Shown here: positions 1-8,099 of the stretch, in pieces | How positions within the stretch are numbered: position 1 is the stretch's first letter | Layout of the letters: the number at the start of each line of letters is the position of its first letter | NCBI GenBank assembly: GCA_019245755.1 | Contig: JAFARC010000047.1 | Coordinates: 1-50,171, forward strand | Reading direction: 5' to 3' | Length of the DNA: 50,171 nt | Origin: Mycobacteriaceae bacterium | GTDB taxonomy: Bacteria > Actinomycetota > Actinomycetes > Mycobacteriales > Mycobacteriaceae | The notes under the pieces: model-generated | What the model was told of the DNA's origin: nothing | Databases searched by the model: none | Seen by the model: only the letters and a program-made list of their open reading frames with translations | Translations under genes and position numbers: made by a program

Positions 1-196
1 CGCTGGTCAACCGCGCGTGCAGGCCGAAGCTTAACGCCGCAGCCACCACCATCAGGACACCGGCAAGCAGCAGGACCACCCGGCGCCGGCGGGCCACCCA
101 GTCAGTCCACCGGTCGAACGCGCCGGACTTCTCCGAAGTGAGATCGGTATCGGGGGTCCACGGCGAGTGGTCTTGCCCCGGCAACACTGGCTTCAT
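1..196 (-). CDS. MMPL-family transporter, N-terminal fragment (runs off the left edge)
   Basis: Only the first 65 codons are in the window, starting at the ATG at 196 on the minus strand. The visible N-terminus is a polar cytoplasmic stretch of about 30 residues, then FDRWTDWVARRRR, then a hydrophobic segment (VVLLLAGVLMVVAAALSFGL) followed by HARLTS. An Arg-rich stretch before the first membrane helix, followed by an R-L-S/T-like turn into the periplasmic loop, is typical of MMPL/RND lipid exporters; the family call rests on that alone. It is transcribed divergently from the TetR gene at 253, a common arrangement of an exporter and its local repressor, with a 13-bp palindrome between them. 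Another polytopic membrane protein cannot be excluded from this fragment. Confidence 0.55.
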   Translation of the reverse strand, partial: MKPVLPGQDHSPWTPDTDLTSEKSGAFDRWTDWVARRRRVVLLLAGVLMVVAAALSFGLHARLTS

Positions 197-212
197 ACCC
201 CGCTACATTCCC

Positions 213-225
213 CGACTCATAGTCG
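213..225. promoter_or_regulatory. Perfect palindrome, candidate TetR operator
   Basis: CGACT-CAT-AGTCG is a perfect 13-bp inverted repeat in the 56-bp gap between the divergent MMPL fragment and the TetR gene. Its position suits a site where the TetR protein would repress both genes. The role is inferred. Confidence 0.45.
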
Positions 226-252
226 ATAAACATCGTGTAGTCGGTCAGTAAA

Positions 253-894
253 ATGGCGATGGTGACCGACGACGTCAAGCCCGGTAGACGCCAGATGTAT
301 GCCGAGCTCACCCGCACCGCCGTGCTGCAGGCCGCACGGACACTCTTCATTTCTCACGGATTCGAAGCGACCTCGATCGACGACATCGCCCGGCTGGCGC
401 AAACCAGCAAGGGAGCGGTGTACCACCACTTCCGGGACAAGCGAGAAATCTTTACCGAGGTCTATCGCGCCAGTCAGAACGCGATCGTGGCCAGGATTAT
501 CGACTTGATGACCAGCGAGTCCATGCAGCAGCACCCTTGGGAACGAGTCGAGGCCGGTACCCGCCTCTTTCTGCGTAGCTACGTCGACGACGTCGACGCA
601 CGGGCACTACTTCGTCAGGTAATGGGCGTCCTGGGTTGGGACGGGGTGCGGGCGCTGGATGAAGAAACCGCATTGCCCTTTTTGCGGGCTACCCTCCAAG
701 AGTTCGTGGCCAAGGGACACGCTCGTGTGGTCCCGATCGATGCCACCGTAGAAATCTTCTTCAGCGTGTTCTGCAACGCCATCTTGTACATTGCTGCCGC
801 CGCTGACCCCGACACAGCATCCCAAGAGGTTGAAACCGTAATTTTCACGGCACTTGAGGGGCTGAAAACCCCCTCCAACCGCCGGATTACCTGA
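253..894 (+). CDS. TetR/AcrR-family transcriptional regulator
   Basis: A 213-residue protein of normal length for the family. The N-terminal DNA-binding domain covers roughly residues 17-65: helix 1 includes TRTAVLQAARTLF, and the helix-turn-helix includes SIDDIARLAQTSKGAVYHHF, with the usual YxHF end of the recognition helix. The rest is a divergent alpha-helical ligand-binding domain that does not show its ligand. The start is taken as the ATG at 253; ATG 259 and GTG 262 are in-frame alternatives and no strong ribosome-binding site decides between them. It probably represses the divergent MMPL-type gene and itself, which is inferred from the arrangement and the palindrome at 213-225. Confidence 0.85.
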   Translation: MAMVTDDVKPGRRQMYAELTRTAVLQAARTLFISHGFEATSIDDIARLAQTSKGAVYHHFRDKREIFTEVYRASQNAIVARIIDLMTSESMQQHPWERVEAGTRLFLRSYVDDVDARALLRQVMGVLGWDGVRALDEETALPFLRATLQEFVAKGHARVVPIDATVEIFFSVFCNAILYIAAAADPDTASQEVETVIFTALEGLKTPSNRRIT

Positions 895-1105
895 GACAGG
901 ATCTGATCACTCCCAAATCTCTAGTTTTGCGACATGACGATTGGTCGAAACGAATGACGCCACATCATTCGCACTAAGTCGTCCTTTGGCGGTCGCATAA
1001 CCTTCGTTGCTGAATGCCGGCAGAAGATGTGTGAAGGCGGGCAGTCGACTTGACCTCGCGCGGTGTGTGGGTCGCCCAGCTGTACGGATCCGATTGCGGG
1101 CGTGA
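895..1105. other. Non-coding interval
   Basis: No open frame with plausible codon use or recognisable protein was found. The interval lies between the TetR gene and the truncated isomerase-family fragment and is noticeably richer in A and T than its surroundings in its first 150 bases. Read with the truncated gene and the tRNA, it may be part of a deletion or integration scar. Confidence 0.5.
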
Positions 1106-1468
1106 TCAATCGGACCCCGGGAGCTCCCCGTATCGGATGAACTGGTCGCCCATCGTTGTTAAGAATCCCAGGGCGACCTCGTACACGAGATCTCCTCTGC
1201 GTGAGCCCGGTTCACCCAGTGCACCGCGAATGTCGTGTTCATGGGTGAGGGCATCGAAGACAAGCTGGTACGCGGACGCCTCGTGAGCGAGCCTCGTTGT
1301 CACTGGGTCGATCATCTGTCCCCACAGATCGAGTAACTCGTCGATGTTCTGCCCGCCGAGGCGATGGATCTGGGCCTGGGTCCAGGAGCCGGCGGATTTT
1401 TCTTCCATGTTGAGGGAAACGATGTCTTGCCTGGCACAACGGGGGTTTGCCCGCCAAGACTGGTACAC
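1106..1468 (-). pseudogene. Truncated mycothiol-dependent maleylpyruvate isomerase-family fragment
   Basis: The 120-residue frame resembles the N-terminal half of mycothiol-dependent maleylpyruvate isomerase (DinB-like, TIGR03083) proteins. It contains RQDIVSLN near the start, then LLDLW and VFDALTHEHDIRGALGEPG; the D-A-x-x-H-E-H-D-I-R motif carries the metal-binding histidine region. Intact members are about 200-260 residues and begin with a further 40-60 residues that are missing here. The open frame starts only 20 bases from the 3' end of tRNA-Val. The C-terminal end also stops early, after ELPGSD. It most likely is a decayed remnant; a shortened working gene starting at the GTG at 1468 is less likely. 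Compare the full-length family member at 14874-15644. Confidence 0.6.
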
Positions 1469-1490
1469 CTCAGACCTCGGCCAATGTTGG

Positions 1491-1562
1491 TGGGCGCGGA
1501 CGGTATCGAACCGCCGACCGCTGGTGTGTAAAACCAGAGCTCTACCACTGAGCTACGCGCCC
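1491..1562 (-). tRNA. tRNA-Val (anticodon TAC)
   Basis: Read on the minus strand from 1562 to 1491, the sequence folds as a full cloverleaf. The acceptor stem pairs GGGCGCG with CGCGCCC, the D-arm contains AGCTCAGTGGTAGAGCT, the anticodon stem CTGGT/ACCAG carries loop TTTACAC with anticodon TAC (reads GUA, Val), and the T-arm contains GGTTCGATACC. The CCA end is encoded at 1490-1488. The 3' end faces the truncated gene at 1106-1468. tRNA 3' ends are common integration sites, but I see no second copy of the 3' segment in the window that would mark an attachment site. Confidence 0.95.
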
Positions 1563-1644
1563 GTGCCGCGCAGGCTACACGTGCGGGCCCTGCACCGGAA
1601 ATCCCACACCCTGCACCGTCGACCAGGGTGACGGTCGCAATCGC

Positions 1645-2286
1645 CTAACCCTTGCACCCGCGCCACACGATCTCGAGCAGCTGGGTCAGCTGGGTGTCGT
1701 CAAGCGGTGGCAGTCCGAACAGCAACCGGTAGTAGGGCGGCGAGACCAGCGCATCGACCACGACGTCGATGTCGATGTTGTCCGAGATCTCGCCGGCGGC
1801 GGCCGCTTGGCGCAGGGTCGCTGCCAGGGCGGTGCGTCGGGGCCGCAGCCACTGCTCCCGCAATGCGCGCGCTATCTCCGGTTCCGACCGCGCCGCCGCC
1901 ACGACGTTGAACAACAGCGGTCCGGCTGGTGTGTCGGTGAGGATGGAGTTCAACGCGCGGAGGTGGTGGTCAAGGGCTTGCTTGGTGCTGCTGCCCGGCG
2001 GGTAGGTGATGGAGTCGCGCACCGAGTCCAGCAGGCCCTCGAGCACAATGGCCGCCGGCGAGGGCCACCACTTGTAAATAGTGGTTCGGCTCACGGCCGC
2101 CCGCCGCGCGATCGCGTCGACGGTGGCGGCATTCGAGCCGCCTGCCAGCGCAAGTTCGGCGGCGGCGCGCAAGATCGCCGCTCGGATCTCGATGCTGCGG
2201 GGCCGGCCCCTGCGGGGTGGCTCCCTTACCGCGTTTGCAGTCTCGCTGTGCCCCCGTGTACGGTAATTAATGGACACACTGTTCAC
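1645..2286 (-). CDS. TetR-family transcriptional regulator
   Basis: A 213-residue regulator. A basic leader containing RRGRPRS comes before the DNA-binding domain, which includes IRAAILRAAAELALAGG and then TVDAIARRAAVSRTTIYKWW, the helix-turn-helix with the frequent TIYKWW ending. The C-terminal domain, from residue 90 or so, resembles the TetR_C group seen in many actinobacterial regulators. The start is GTG at 2286; GTG 2277 is the only near alternative. It is divergent from the lipoprotein gene at 2313, with only about 26 bases between, and a near-palindrome at 2271-2285 overlaps its own start, so transcripts are probably leaderless or very short-leadered and autoregulated. Confidence 0.85.
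   Translation of the reverse strand: MNSVSINYRTRGHSETANAVREPPRRGRPRSIEIRAAILRAAAELALAGGSNAATVDAIARRAAVSRTTIYKWWPSPAAIVLEGLLDSVRDSITYPPGSSTKQALDHHLRALNSILTDTPAGPLLFNVVAAARSEPEIARALREQWLRPRRTALAATLRQAAAAGEISDNIDIDVVVDALVSPPYYRLLFGLPPLDDTQLTQLLEIVWRGCKG
2271..2285. promoter_or_regulatory. Near-palindrome over the TetR start, candidate operator
   Basis: TGGACA-CAC-TGTTCA is an inverted repeat with 5 of 6 arm positions paired. It lies between the divergent TetR and lipoprotein genes and covers the first codons of the TetR gene. Operator function is inferred from position. Confidence 0.4.
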
Positions 2287-2312
2287 TATATCAGCGGGTT
2301 AGACGATTGCAC

Positions 2313-2936
2313 ATGCCACGATTAACAGCTCCCGCCGCCACGGCTATGGCGGCCAGCACTGCACTGATGGCAGTTGGCTTCACCGGCTGCTCCATCAAGG
2401 ATTCTCCGGCGTTGACGGCGTTTGGTGGCGCATCCGCGGCAGCGCCGAGCACGACGCACTCGACGCCGCGCGCCCCCGCCGCCGACTATAGCGGCCTGCT
2501 GATCCGACCCGGCGATCTCAGCAATTCCGAGGACAGCTACACCGCGCAGCCGCCCACCGCCAATCCACAGGGCATGAACGGCGTAACGGACCTTTTCACC
2601 AATCACGACGACACCCGGGCGATCGGCGACACCATCCTTGTCTTCCCCGACCCTGCCGCCGCAGCGGCGGCACTCGACCAGGCCGTACCCTCGGTCGCAA
2701 AATCGGTCAGCGGCGACGGGGCTCAACCCTCGGCGGTGGGCACCGGCGGGACCGTGGTCTCTGGGTACTCGCCGGACGGATCCAAGGCCGTGACGGTCCT
2801 GATGTTCGGTCAGGGCAGAGCGCTGGTGCGACTCGAATTCGACAGCGCCCCCGGTGATCCCACATCCTCGCAGCTAGTGACCGATGTCGCGCAGAAGCAG
2901 GACATCGCGGTCAGGACCGGCCTGTCCTCGCCCTAA
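2313..2936 (+). CDS. Predicted lipoprotein, function unknown
   Basis: About 207 residues from the ATG at 2313 (an in-frame TTG lies at 2307). The N-terminus is a lipoprotein signal: Arg, a hydrophobic Ala-rich stretch, then the lipobox GFTGC, so the mature protein would be lipid-anchored on the outer face of the membrane. A low-complexity Ser/Thr/Ala/Pro linker leads to a soluble domain beginning near DYSGLLIRPGDL, with a run of small residues (DPAAAAAALDQAV) and GTGGTVVSGYSPDG. This sensor-like domain shape recurs in mycobacterial Lpp/Lpq lipoproteins of unknown role; I do not recognise a named gene. It is divergent from the TetR gene and may be its target. It ends three bases from the convergent VOC gene. 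Confidence 0.75.
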   Translation: MPRLTAPAATAMAASTALMAVGFTGCSIKDSPALTAFGGASAAAPSTTHSTPRAPAADYSGLLIRPGDLSNSEDSYTAQPPTANPQGMNGVTDLFTNHDDTRAIGDTILVFPDPAAAAAALDQAVPSVAKSVSGDGAQPSAVGTGGTVVSGYSPDGSKAVTVLMFGQGRALVRLEFDSAPGDPTSSQLVTDVAQKQDIAVRTGLSSP

Positions 2937-2939
2937 GAC

Positions 2940-3278
2940 TCATGCCTTGGGACGCCACACACCGAACCGATTCCCGTGCGGGTCTTGCAGGTGTGCGAAC
3001 TCGATTGCGCCGTTGTCGGTGAACGGAACGATTACCTTGGCGCCGAGACTCGCTGCGTTGTCGATGGTGGCCTGCACGTCATCGACCTGCACGTAAAAGA
3101 TTGCCCAAGAACCGCCGCCCACGGCGGAGCTGTCCCATACGCCACCCTTGTCACCGTCGACCATCCGATATCCATTGGACGCCTCACCGATCGGCCAGCC
3201 GAACAAGCCACCATAGAACGCCTTGGTTGCCTCGGAATCTGGTGTGCCGATCTCGAAATAGTTCACGACGTTGGTCAC
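2940..3278 (-). CDS. VOC-family (glyoxalase/dioxygenase-fold) protein
   Basis: A 112-residue protein of the vicinal-oxygen-chelate superfamily. It opens with VNYFEIGTPDSEATKAFYGGLFGW, the usual first beta-alpha unit, and ends with AIEFAHLQDPHGNRFGVW, where D-P-x-G-N-x-F/W is the family's final strand signature. It also has FYVQVDDVQATIDNAASLGAKV, the second beta-alpha-beta repeat. These proteins form a metal-binding cup from two such repeats, but the substrate cannot be read from the sequence. The start chosen is GTG at 3278, placed after GGAGG at 3286-3290; an open frame continues upstream but lacks a better site. Confidence 0.85.
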   Translation of the reverse strand: MTNVVNYFEIGTPDSEATKAFYGGLFGWPIGEASNGYRMVDGDKGGVWDSSAVGGGSWAIFYVQVDDVQATIDNAASLGAKVIVPFTDNGAIEFAHLQDPHGNRFGVWRPKA

Positions 3279-3436
3279 GGTCGGTCCTCCTTCACTGCTA
3301 TGGCTCTGAAGCACTTGCAATGATGGTTATAGCGCCGCCCACCGACATGTCGCCGATCCGCCGGGAGTGCGCGAAGGCTTGGCGCCCGGCGAGCGCACGC
3401 GCCAAACCCGGCTCACCTCGCAGTAATGACCAAACC

Positions 3437-3910
3437 TCAGCCGGTCGGCGTCGAACCCAGCGCCGCCAGCGCCTCGGTCCACACCTTCTGTTCGCGGGCC
3501 TCCCCCGGTTGCTTCATCTCGGCAAACCTGATGATGCCGGACCGGTCGATGACGAACGTGCCGCGGTTGGAGAACCCGGCCGCCGAGTTGAACACGTCGT
3601 AAGCCTGGCTGACCGCGCCGTGTGGCCAAAAGTCCGACAGGATCGGGAACATGAACCCGCTTTCGGCGGCCCAGACCTTGTGCGTCGGTGGCGGTCCCAC
3701 CGAGATCGCCAGAGTCTGGGTGTCGTCGTTTTCGTAATCGGGCAAGTGGTCGCGGATTTCGTCGAGTTCACCCTGGCACACCCCGGTGAACGCCAACGGA
3801 AAGAACACCAGCAACACGTTCTTGGCGCCGCGGTAGTCCCGCAGCGTCACCGGCTGTTGGTTCTGGTCACGCAGCGTGAAGTCCGGGGCCTCGGTTCCCA
3901 CAGCGAGCAT
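3437..3910 (-). CDS. ahpE: Peroxiredoxin AhpE (one-Cys type)
   Basis: A 157-residue thioredoxin-fold peroxidase that closely matches M. tuberculosis AhpE (Rv2238c) as I recall it. It reduces peroxides and peroxynitrite through a peroxidatic cysteine, Cys45, in PLAFTGVCQGEL; the family motif PxxxT-x-x-C is intact. ISVGPPPTHKVWA and LSDFWPHGAVSQAYDVF are further AhpE-typical blocks. No second conserved resolving cysteine is visible, fitting a one-Cys mechanism that uses mycothiol/mycoredoxin as reductant (family knowledge). It is translationally coupled to the DUF3052 gene: the upstream stop TAA overlaps this ATG as TAATG at 3910. The order is the same in M. tuberculosis. Confidence 0.96.
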   Translation of the reverse strand: MLAVGTEAPDFTLRDQNQQPVTLRDYRGAKNVLLVFFPLAFTGVCQGELDEIRDHLPDYENDDTQTLAISVGPPPTHKVWAAESGFMFPILSDFWPHGAVSQAYDVFNSAAGFSNRGTFVIDRSGIIRFAEMKQPGEAREQKVWTEALAALGSTPTG

Positions 3911-4332
3911 TAGCGCCTCCCCGCCCGCGACTTCGGCTGCACCAGCCGGCTCGCGCTCCAGTCGCCGAGGTTCGCCGACGACGTCTGCATCAGCCCGGCC
4001 GTGGGCGCCGACTCCGCGATCTCGGCCGGCAGCACGTGCCCGGGCTTGCCGGTCTTGGGCGTCAGCACCCAGATGATGCCGTCCTCCGCCAGCGGCGTTA
4101 TCGCGTCCATCAGCCGGTCCACCAGGTCTCCGTCACCGTCACGCCACCACAGCAGTACGACATCGATCACCTCGTCGGCGTCCTCGTCGAGCAGCTCACC
4201 GCCGCACGCCTCCTCGATGTCGGCGCGGATGTCGTCGTCGCTGTCTTCGTCCCAGCCCAACTCCTGCACAACCTGATCTTTTTGGATGCCCAGCCTTCGG
4301 GCGTAGCTCGGCGCGCCACCCGCCGCGACCAC
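3910..4332 (-). CDS. DUF3052 protein (Rv2239c-like)
   Basis: A 140-residue, strongly acidic cytoplasmic protein. The N-terminal part (SYARRLGIQKDQVVQELGWDED) and the block DADEVIDVVLLWWRDGDGDLVDRLMDAITPL mark DUF3052. The second half contains DGIIWVLTPKTGKPGHV and the C-terminal tail TAGLMQTSSANLGDWSASRLV. The function is unknown; its constant pairing with ahpE suggests a linked stress role, which is inference. The start is GTG at 4332, behind a clear GGAGG. The stop overlaps the ahpE start, so the two form an operon. Confidence 0.9.
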   Translation of the reverse strand: MVAAGGAPSYARRLGIQKDQVVQELGWDEDSDDDIRADIEEACGGELLDEDADEVIDVVLLWWRDGDGDLVDRLMDAITPLAEDGIIWVLTPKTGKPGHVLPAEIAESAPTAGLMQTSSANLGDWSASRLVQPKSRAGRR

Positions 4333-4492
4333 CGTCGGACCTCCTTTACGTCAGGGTCTTGCCCTGTCCCGCCCTATCGTCGCACGCCGCGATTCCGTCG
4401 CCCAGCCCGACGGCCCGGCCGCTCCACGCCCCGACTGCCCAACCCGTCCCCAGCCCGACCGCCCGGCCCCGATTCCAAGACGCCAAAAGTCG
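4333..4492. repeat. Intergenic stretch with two near-identical 20-bp direct repeats
   Basis: CCCAGCCCGACGGCCCGGCC at 4401-4420 recurs at 4449-4468 with one base changed. The interval is C-rich on the plus strand and separates the lipoprotein gene from the DUF3052-ahpE operon. No gene is seen in it. Confidence 0.6.
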
Positions 4493-5068
4493 TCAGTACG
4501 CGGCGTCGCACAGGTTCAGCGCATTCGTCTTGGCATCGTTGAGCCGGGTGACCGTCGCATTGAAGTCATCGGGCGACGCGTGGCTGCTGATCGCGCCGGC
4601 GACCCCCCGGGCGGCGTCCACCCACCCGGCCAGCGCGTCGTGCAACGGCGGTGACAACTCGGGTGCCAGGCTGCCCGAAACGAGGTCGGCGCTTTTGTTG
4701 AGCGAATCGATTGCGGGACCCTCCTTGGCCGCGGCCTGACCGTTTCCGCCGCTGTTGACCGCGCCGACGTAGGCGTTGACCGCGGTGATCGCGTCGACGC
4801 TGCTGGAGGCCAGCGCGTCGCAGGAGTGGTGGACGGCCTGGGTGGTCAACGACACCTGCCGTTTGGATTCCCGCTCGCTCGACGTCGCGGCGGACTCCGA
4901 CAGCGAGATCGAGGCGGAGGTCCGGTACGCGGGCGCCGCTTTGGCGTCGACCACAGCCGTGCCGTCGGTGACGCTGGTGCACCCGACGATCACCATGGCC
5001 ACCGTGGCAAGCAGCCCCAAGCCGAGGGCAGCGACTCGCCAGGAGCGCAGATCGACACCCGTTGGCAC
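4493..5068 (-). CDS. Predicted lipoprotein (Rv2240c-like)
   Basis: A 191-residue exported protein, starting at GTG 5068. The signal region runs from about residue 10 to 30 and ends in the lipobox IVGCT, so Cys30 would be lipidated. The mature part is Ala/Ser-rich and mostly helical, with a central [27 protein letters not shown], and ends [10 protein letters not shown]; the two remaining cysteines could form a disulfide. It sits divergently beside aceE exactly where Rv2240c is found in M. tuberculosis. The function is unknown. Confidence 0.8.
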   Translation of the reverse strand: MPTGVDLRSWRVAALGLGLLATVAMVIVGCTSVTDGTAVVDAKAAPAYRTSASISLSESAATSSERESKRQVSLTTQAVHHSCDALASSSVDAITAVNAYVGAVNSGGNGQAAAKEGPAIDSLNKSADLVSGSLAPELSPPLHDALAGWVDAARGVAGAISSHASPDDFNATVTRLNDAKTNALNLCDAAY

Positions 5069-5182
5069 GGGCCATGACGTTACCGGTTCACAACACCCGA
5101 CACCTGAGTGTCAGAAATTCCGGCGAATAGCACCGCCGGCCAGTAGCACCACCGACGGTGCGAGTGGGGCACGATAGGTGGA

Positions 5183-5197
5183 CGATAGGAGCTATCG
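5183..5197. promoter_or_regulatory. Perfect 15-bp palindrome upstream of aceE
   Basis: CGATAG-GAG-CTATCG is a perfect inverted repeat 27 bases before the aceE start. A further copy of the left arm with flanks (ACGATAGG) lies at 5171-5178, suggesting either an operator with an extra half-site or a small leader hairpin. The role is inferred. Confidence 0.5.
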
Positions 5198-5224
5198 AAC
5201 AAACGCCTAGCAAGGAGCGGGAAG

Positions 5225-8014
5225 TTGACCACTGAGTTCGCGCGCCGCGACCTGGCCCAAACCCCATACACCCCAAATGAATCGGATCGAGTACGGGTAA
5301 TCCGCGAAGGCGTGGCGTCGTACCTGCCCGACATCGACCCCGAAGAGACCGCCGAATGGCTGGAGTCGTTCGACGAGCTGCTCGCCCGGTCCGGGCCGTC
5401 GCGGGCCCGCTATCTGATGCTGCGGCTGCTCGAGCGTGCCGGCGAGCAAAGGGTCGCGATTCCGGCGCTGACCTCCACCGACTACGTCAACACGATCCCC
5501 ACCGAGCTCGAGCCCTGGTTTCCCGGCGACGAGGACCTCGAGCGCCGCTATCGGGCGTGGATCCGGTGGAACGCCGCAGTCATGGTGCACCGCGCGCAGC
5601 GCCCCGGCGTCGGCGTCGGCGGCCACATCTCCACTTACGCCTCATCGGCCGCCCTTTACGAGGTCGGGTTCAACCACTTCTTCCGGGGCAAGTCGCATCC
5701 GGGTGGCGGCGACCAGGTGTTCATCCAGGGCCACGCCTCCCCCGGCATCTATGCCCGGGCCTTCCTTGAGGGCCGGCTGACGGCCGACCAGCTCGACGGG
5801 TTCCGCCAGGAGCACAGCCACCCTGGCGGCGGCCTGCCGTCCTATCCGCATCCGCGCCTGATGCCGCACTTCTGGGAGTTCCCCACCGTCTCGATGGGCC
5901 TGGGCCCGATCAACGCGATCTATCAGGCCCGGTTCAACCATTACCTGCACGACCGTGGCATCAAGGACACCTCCGATCAGCACGTGTGGGCGTTCCTCGG
6001 CGACGGCGAGATGGACGAGCCGGAAAGCCGCGGGCTCGCGCACGTCGCGGCGCTGGAGGCACTCGACAACCTGACCTTCGTGATCAACTGCAACCTGCAG
6101 CGCCTCGACGGACCGGTCCGCGGCAACGGCAAGATCATCCAGGAGCTCGAGTCGTTCTTCCGCGGCGCCGGCTGGAACGTTATCAAGGTGGTCTGGGGCC
6201 GCGAATGGGACACGCTGCTGCACGCCGACCGCGACGGCGCACTGGTGAACCTGATGAATGTCACCCCCGACGGTGATTACCAGACCTACAAGGCCAACGA
6301 CGGCGGCTATGTGCGCGAGCATTTCTTCGGACGTGATCCGCGCACCAAGGACCTCGTCAAGCACCTGTCGGACCAAGAGATTTGGAACCTCAAGCGCGGT
6401 GGTCACGATTACCGCAAGGTCTACGCCGCGTACCGGGCCGCGACCGAGCACAAGGGCCAGCCGACGGTGATCCTCGCGAAAACGATCAAGGGCTACGCGC
6501 TGGGTAAGCACTTCGAGGCCCGCAACGCGACCCACCAGATGAAAAAGCTTGCGCTGCAAGACCTTAAAGATTTCCGCGACACACAGCGCATCCCGATCTC
6601 GGACCAGGAGCTCGAGGAGAACCCCTATCTTCCGCCGTATTACCATCCCGGGCCGGAGGCTCCGGAGATCCGCTACCTGCTTGACCGGCGGCGCGCGTTG
6701 GGCGGCTTCATTCCCGAACGGCGCACCAAGTCCAAGGCGTTGACGCTGCCGCCCCGGGACACCTACAAGTCGGTCAAGAAGGGGTCGGGCAGCCAGGAGG
6801 TCGCCACCACGATGGCGACCGTGCGTGTCTTCAAAGAACTGTTGCGCAACAAGGACATCGGGCCGCGCATCGTCCCGATCATCCCGGACGAGGCGCGCAC
6901 GTTCGGCATGGACTCGTGGTTTCCGTCGCTGAAGATCTACAACCGCAACGGCCAGCTGTACACCTCCGTGGACGCCGAACTGATGCTCGCCTACAAGGAA
7001 AGTGACGTGGGCCAGATCCTGCACGAGGGAATCAACGAGGCTGGGTCCACCGCCACGTTCACCGCGGTCGGGACGTCGTACGCGACGCACAACGAACCGA
7101 TGATCCCGATCTACATCTTCTATTCGATGTTCGGCTTTCAGCGTACCGGCGACGGATTCTGGGCCGCCGCCGACCAGATGGCCCGCGGTTTCATGCTCGG
7201 CGCCACGGCGGGACGCACCACGCTCACCGGTGAGGGGCTGCAGCACGCCGACGGCCACTCGCCGGTGCTGGCCAGCACCAACCCGGCCGTAGTGTCCTAT
7301 GACCCGGCGTTCGCCTATGAGATCGCCTACATCGTGGAAAGCGGGCTGGCCCGGATGTTCGGCGAGAACCCGGAAAACGTGTTCTTCTGTCTCACCGTCT
7401 ACAACGAGCCCTACCGTCAGCCGGCCGAACCGGAGGGCCTGGACATCGAGGGCCTACTGCGGGGCATGTACCGCTACCGGCCCGCACCAGAACCGAGGAG
7501 TCACCAAGCGCACATCCTGGCGTCGGGCGTGTCGATGCCCGAGGCGCTGCGGGCCGCCGACATGTTGGCCGCCGACTGGGACACCGCCGCCGACGTCTGG
7601 TCGGTGACCAGCTGGAACGAGCTGAACCGCGAGGGGGTGGAGATCGAGAAGGAGAAGCTGCGCCACCCGGATCGCCCCGCGCGCGTGCCGTACGTGACGC
7701 AGGCCCTGGGCGACACTCGCGGGCCGGCGGTGGCCGTCTCGGACTGGATGCGTGCGGTGCCCGAGCAGATCAGGCCCTGGGTACCCAACACCTACGTCAC
7801 GCTGGGCACCGACGGCTTCGGCTTCTCCGACACCCGCCCCGCCGCGCGCCGCTACTTCAACACCGACGCCGAGTCGGTGGTCGTTGCGGTGCTGGAGGGC
7901 CTGGCAAACGACGCGGAGATCGACAGGTCGATGCCTGACCGGGCCGCGCGCCGCTATCAGATCGATGACGTGCTGGCCGCGCCTGAGCAGACATCCGACC
8001 CCGGCGTCGCCTGA
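5225..8014 (+). CDS. aceE: Pyruvate dehydrogenase E1 component
   Basis: A 929-residue homodimeric-type E1 that decarboxylates pyruvate with thiamine diphosphate and passes the acetyl group to the E2 lipoyl domain, giving acetyl-CoA. The length equals the usual 890-930. The thiamine-diphosphate motif begins at about residue 259 ([12 protein letters not shown]) and ends about 28 residues later in INCNLQ. Other recognisable blocks are [60 protein letters not shown] and [13 protein letters not shown]. The sequence is near-identical in many blocks to M. tuberculosis AceE (Rv2241). The start is TTG at 5225 after AAGGAG, which matches the conserved N-terminus [12 protein letters not shown]. It gives acetyl-CoA, the carbon source for the fatty-acid genes downstream, and is followed by mabR on the same strand. 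Confidence 0.98.
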   Translation: MTTEFARRDLAQTPYTPNESDRVRVIREGVASYLPDIDPEETAEWLESFDELLARSGPSRARYLMLRLLERAGEQRVAIPALTSTDYVNTIPTELEPWFPGDEDLERRYRAWIRWNAAVMVHRAQRPGVGVGGHISTYASSAALYEVGFNHFFRGKSHPGGGDQVFIQGHASPGIYARAFLEGRLTADQLDGFRQEHSHPGGGLPSYPHPRLMPHFWEFPTVSMGLGPINAIYQARFNHYLHDRGIKDTSDQHVWAFLGDGEMDEPESRGLAHVAALEALDNLTFVINCNLQRLDGPVRGNGKIIQELESFFRGAGWNVIKVVWGREWDTLLHADRDGALVNLMNVTPDGDYQTYKANDGGYVREHFFGRDPRTKDLVKHLSDQEIWNLKRGGHDYRKVYAAYRAATEHKGQPTVILAKTIKGYALGKHFEARNATHQMKKLALQDLKDFRDTQRIPISDQELEENPYLPPYYHPGPEAPEIRYLLDRRRALGGFIPERRTKSKALTLPPRDTYKSVKKGSGSQEVATTMATVRVFKELLRNKDIGPRIVPIIPDEARTFGMDSWFPSLKIYNRNGQLYTSVDAELMLAYKESDVGQILHEGINEAGSTATFTAVGTSYATHNEPMIPIYIFYSMFGFQRTGDGFWAAADQMARGFMLGATAGRTTLTGEGLQHADGHSPVLASTNPAVVSYDPAFAYEIAYIVESGLARMFGENPENVFFCLTVYNEPYRQPAEPEGLDIEGLLRGMYRYRPAPEPRSHQAHILASGVSMPEALRAADMLAADWDTAADVWSVTSWNELNREGVEIEKEKLRHPDRPARVPYVTQALGDTRGPAVAVSDWMRAVPEQIRPWVPNTYVTLGTDGFGFSDTRPAARRYFNTDAESVVVAVLEGLANDAEIDRSMPDRAARRYQIDDVLAAPEQTSDPGVA

Positions 8015-8080
8015 CCCCAACCTGACCCCACCTGACCCAACCTGCCCCCACCTGACCCGACTCGACCCAACCTGACCCAC
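8010..8080. repeat. Seven-unit 10-bp array after aceE; minus strand G-rich
   Basis: Degenerate units of CCTGACCCMA (for example CCTGACCCCA, CCTGACCCAA) repeat with an exact 10-base period from 8010, so the first unit contains the aceE stop codon. On the minus strand this gives eight runs of at least three G separated by loops of no more than 7 bases, which fits the common G-quadruplex pattern. It fills most of the space between aceE and mabR. Confidence 0.8.
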
Positions 8081-8099
8081 CCTTCCCCGGCCACCAGCT

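Noticed and set aside
5642..7258. A 538-codon open frame on the minus strand inside aceE
   Set aside because: It is an antisense shadow of a strongly conserved gene, has no ribosome-binding site or recognisable domain, and is rich in Arg, Val and His as expected for the reverse of GC-rich codons.
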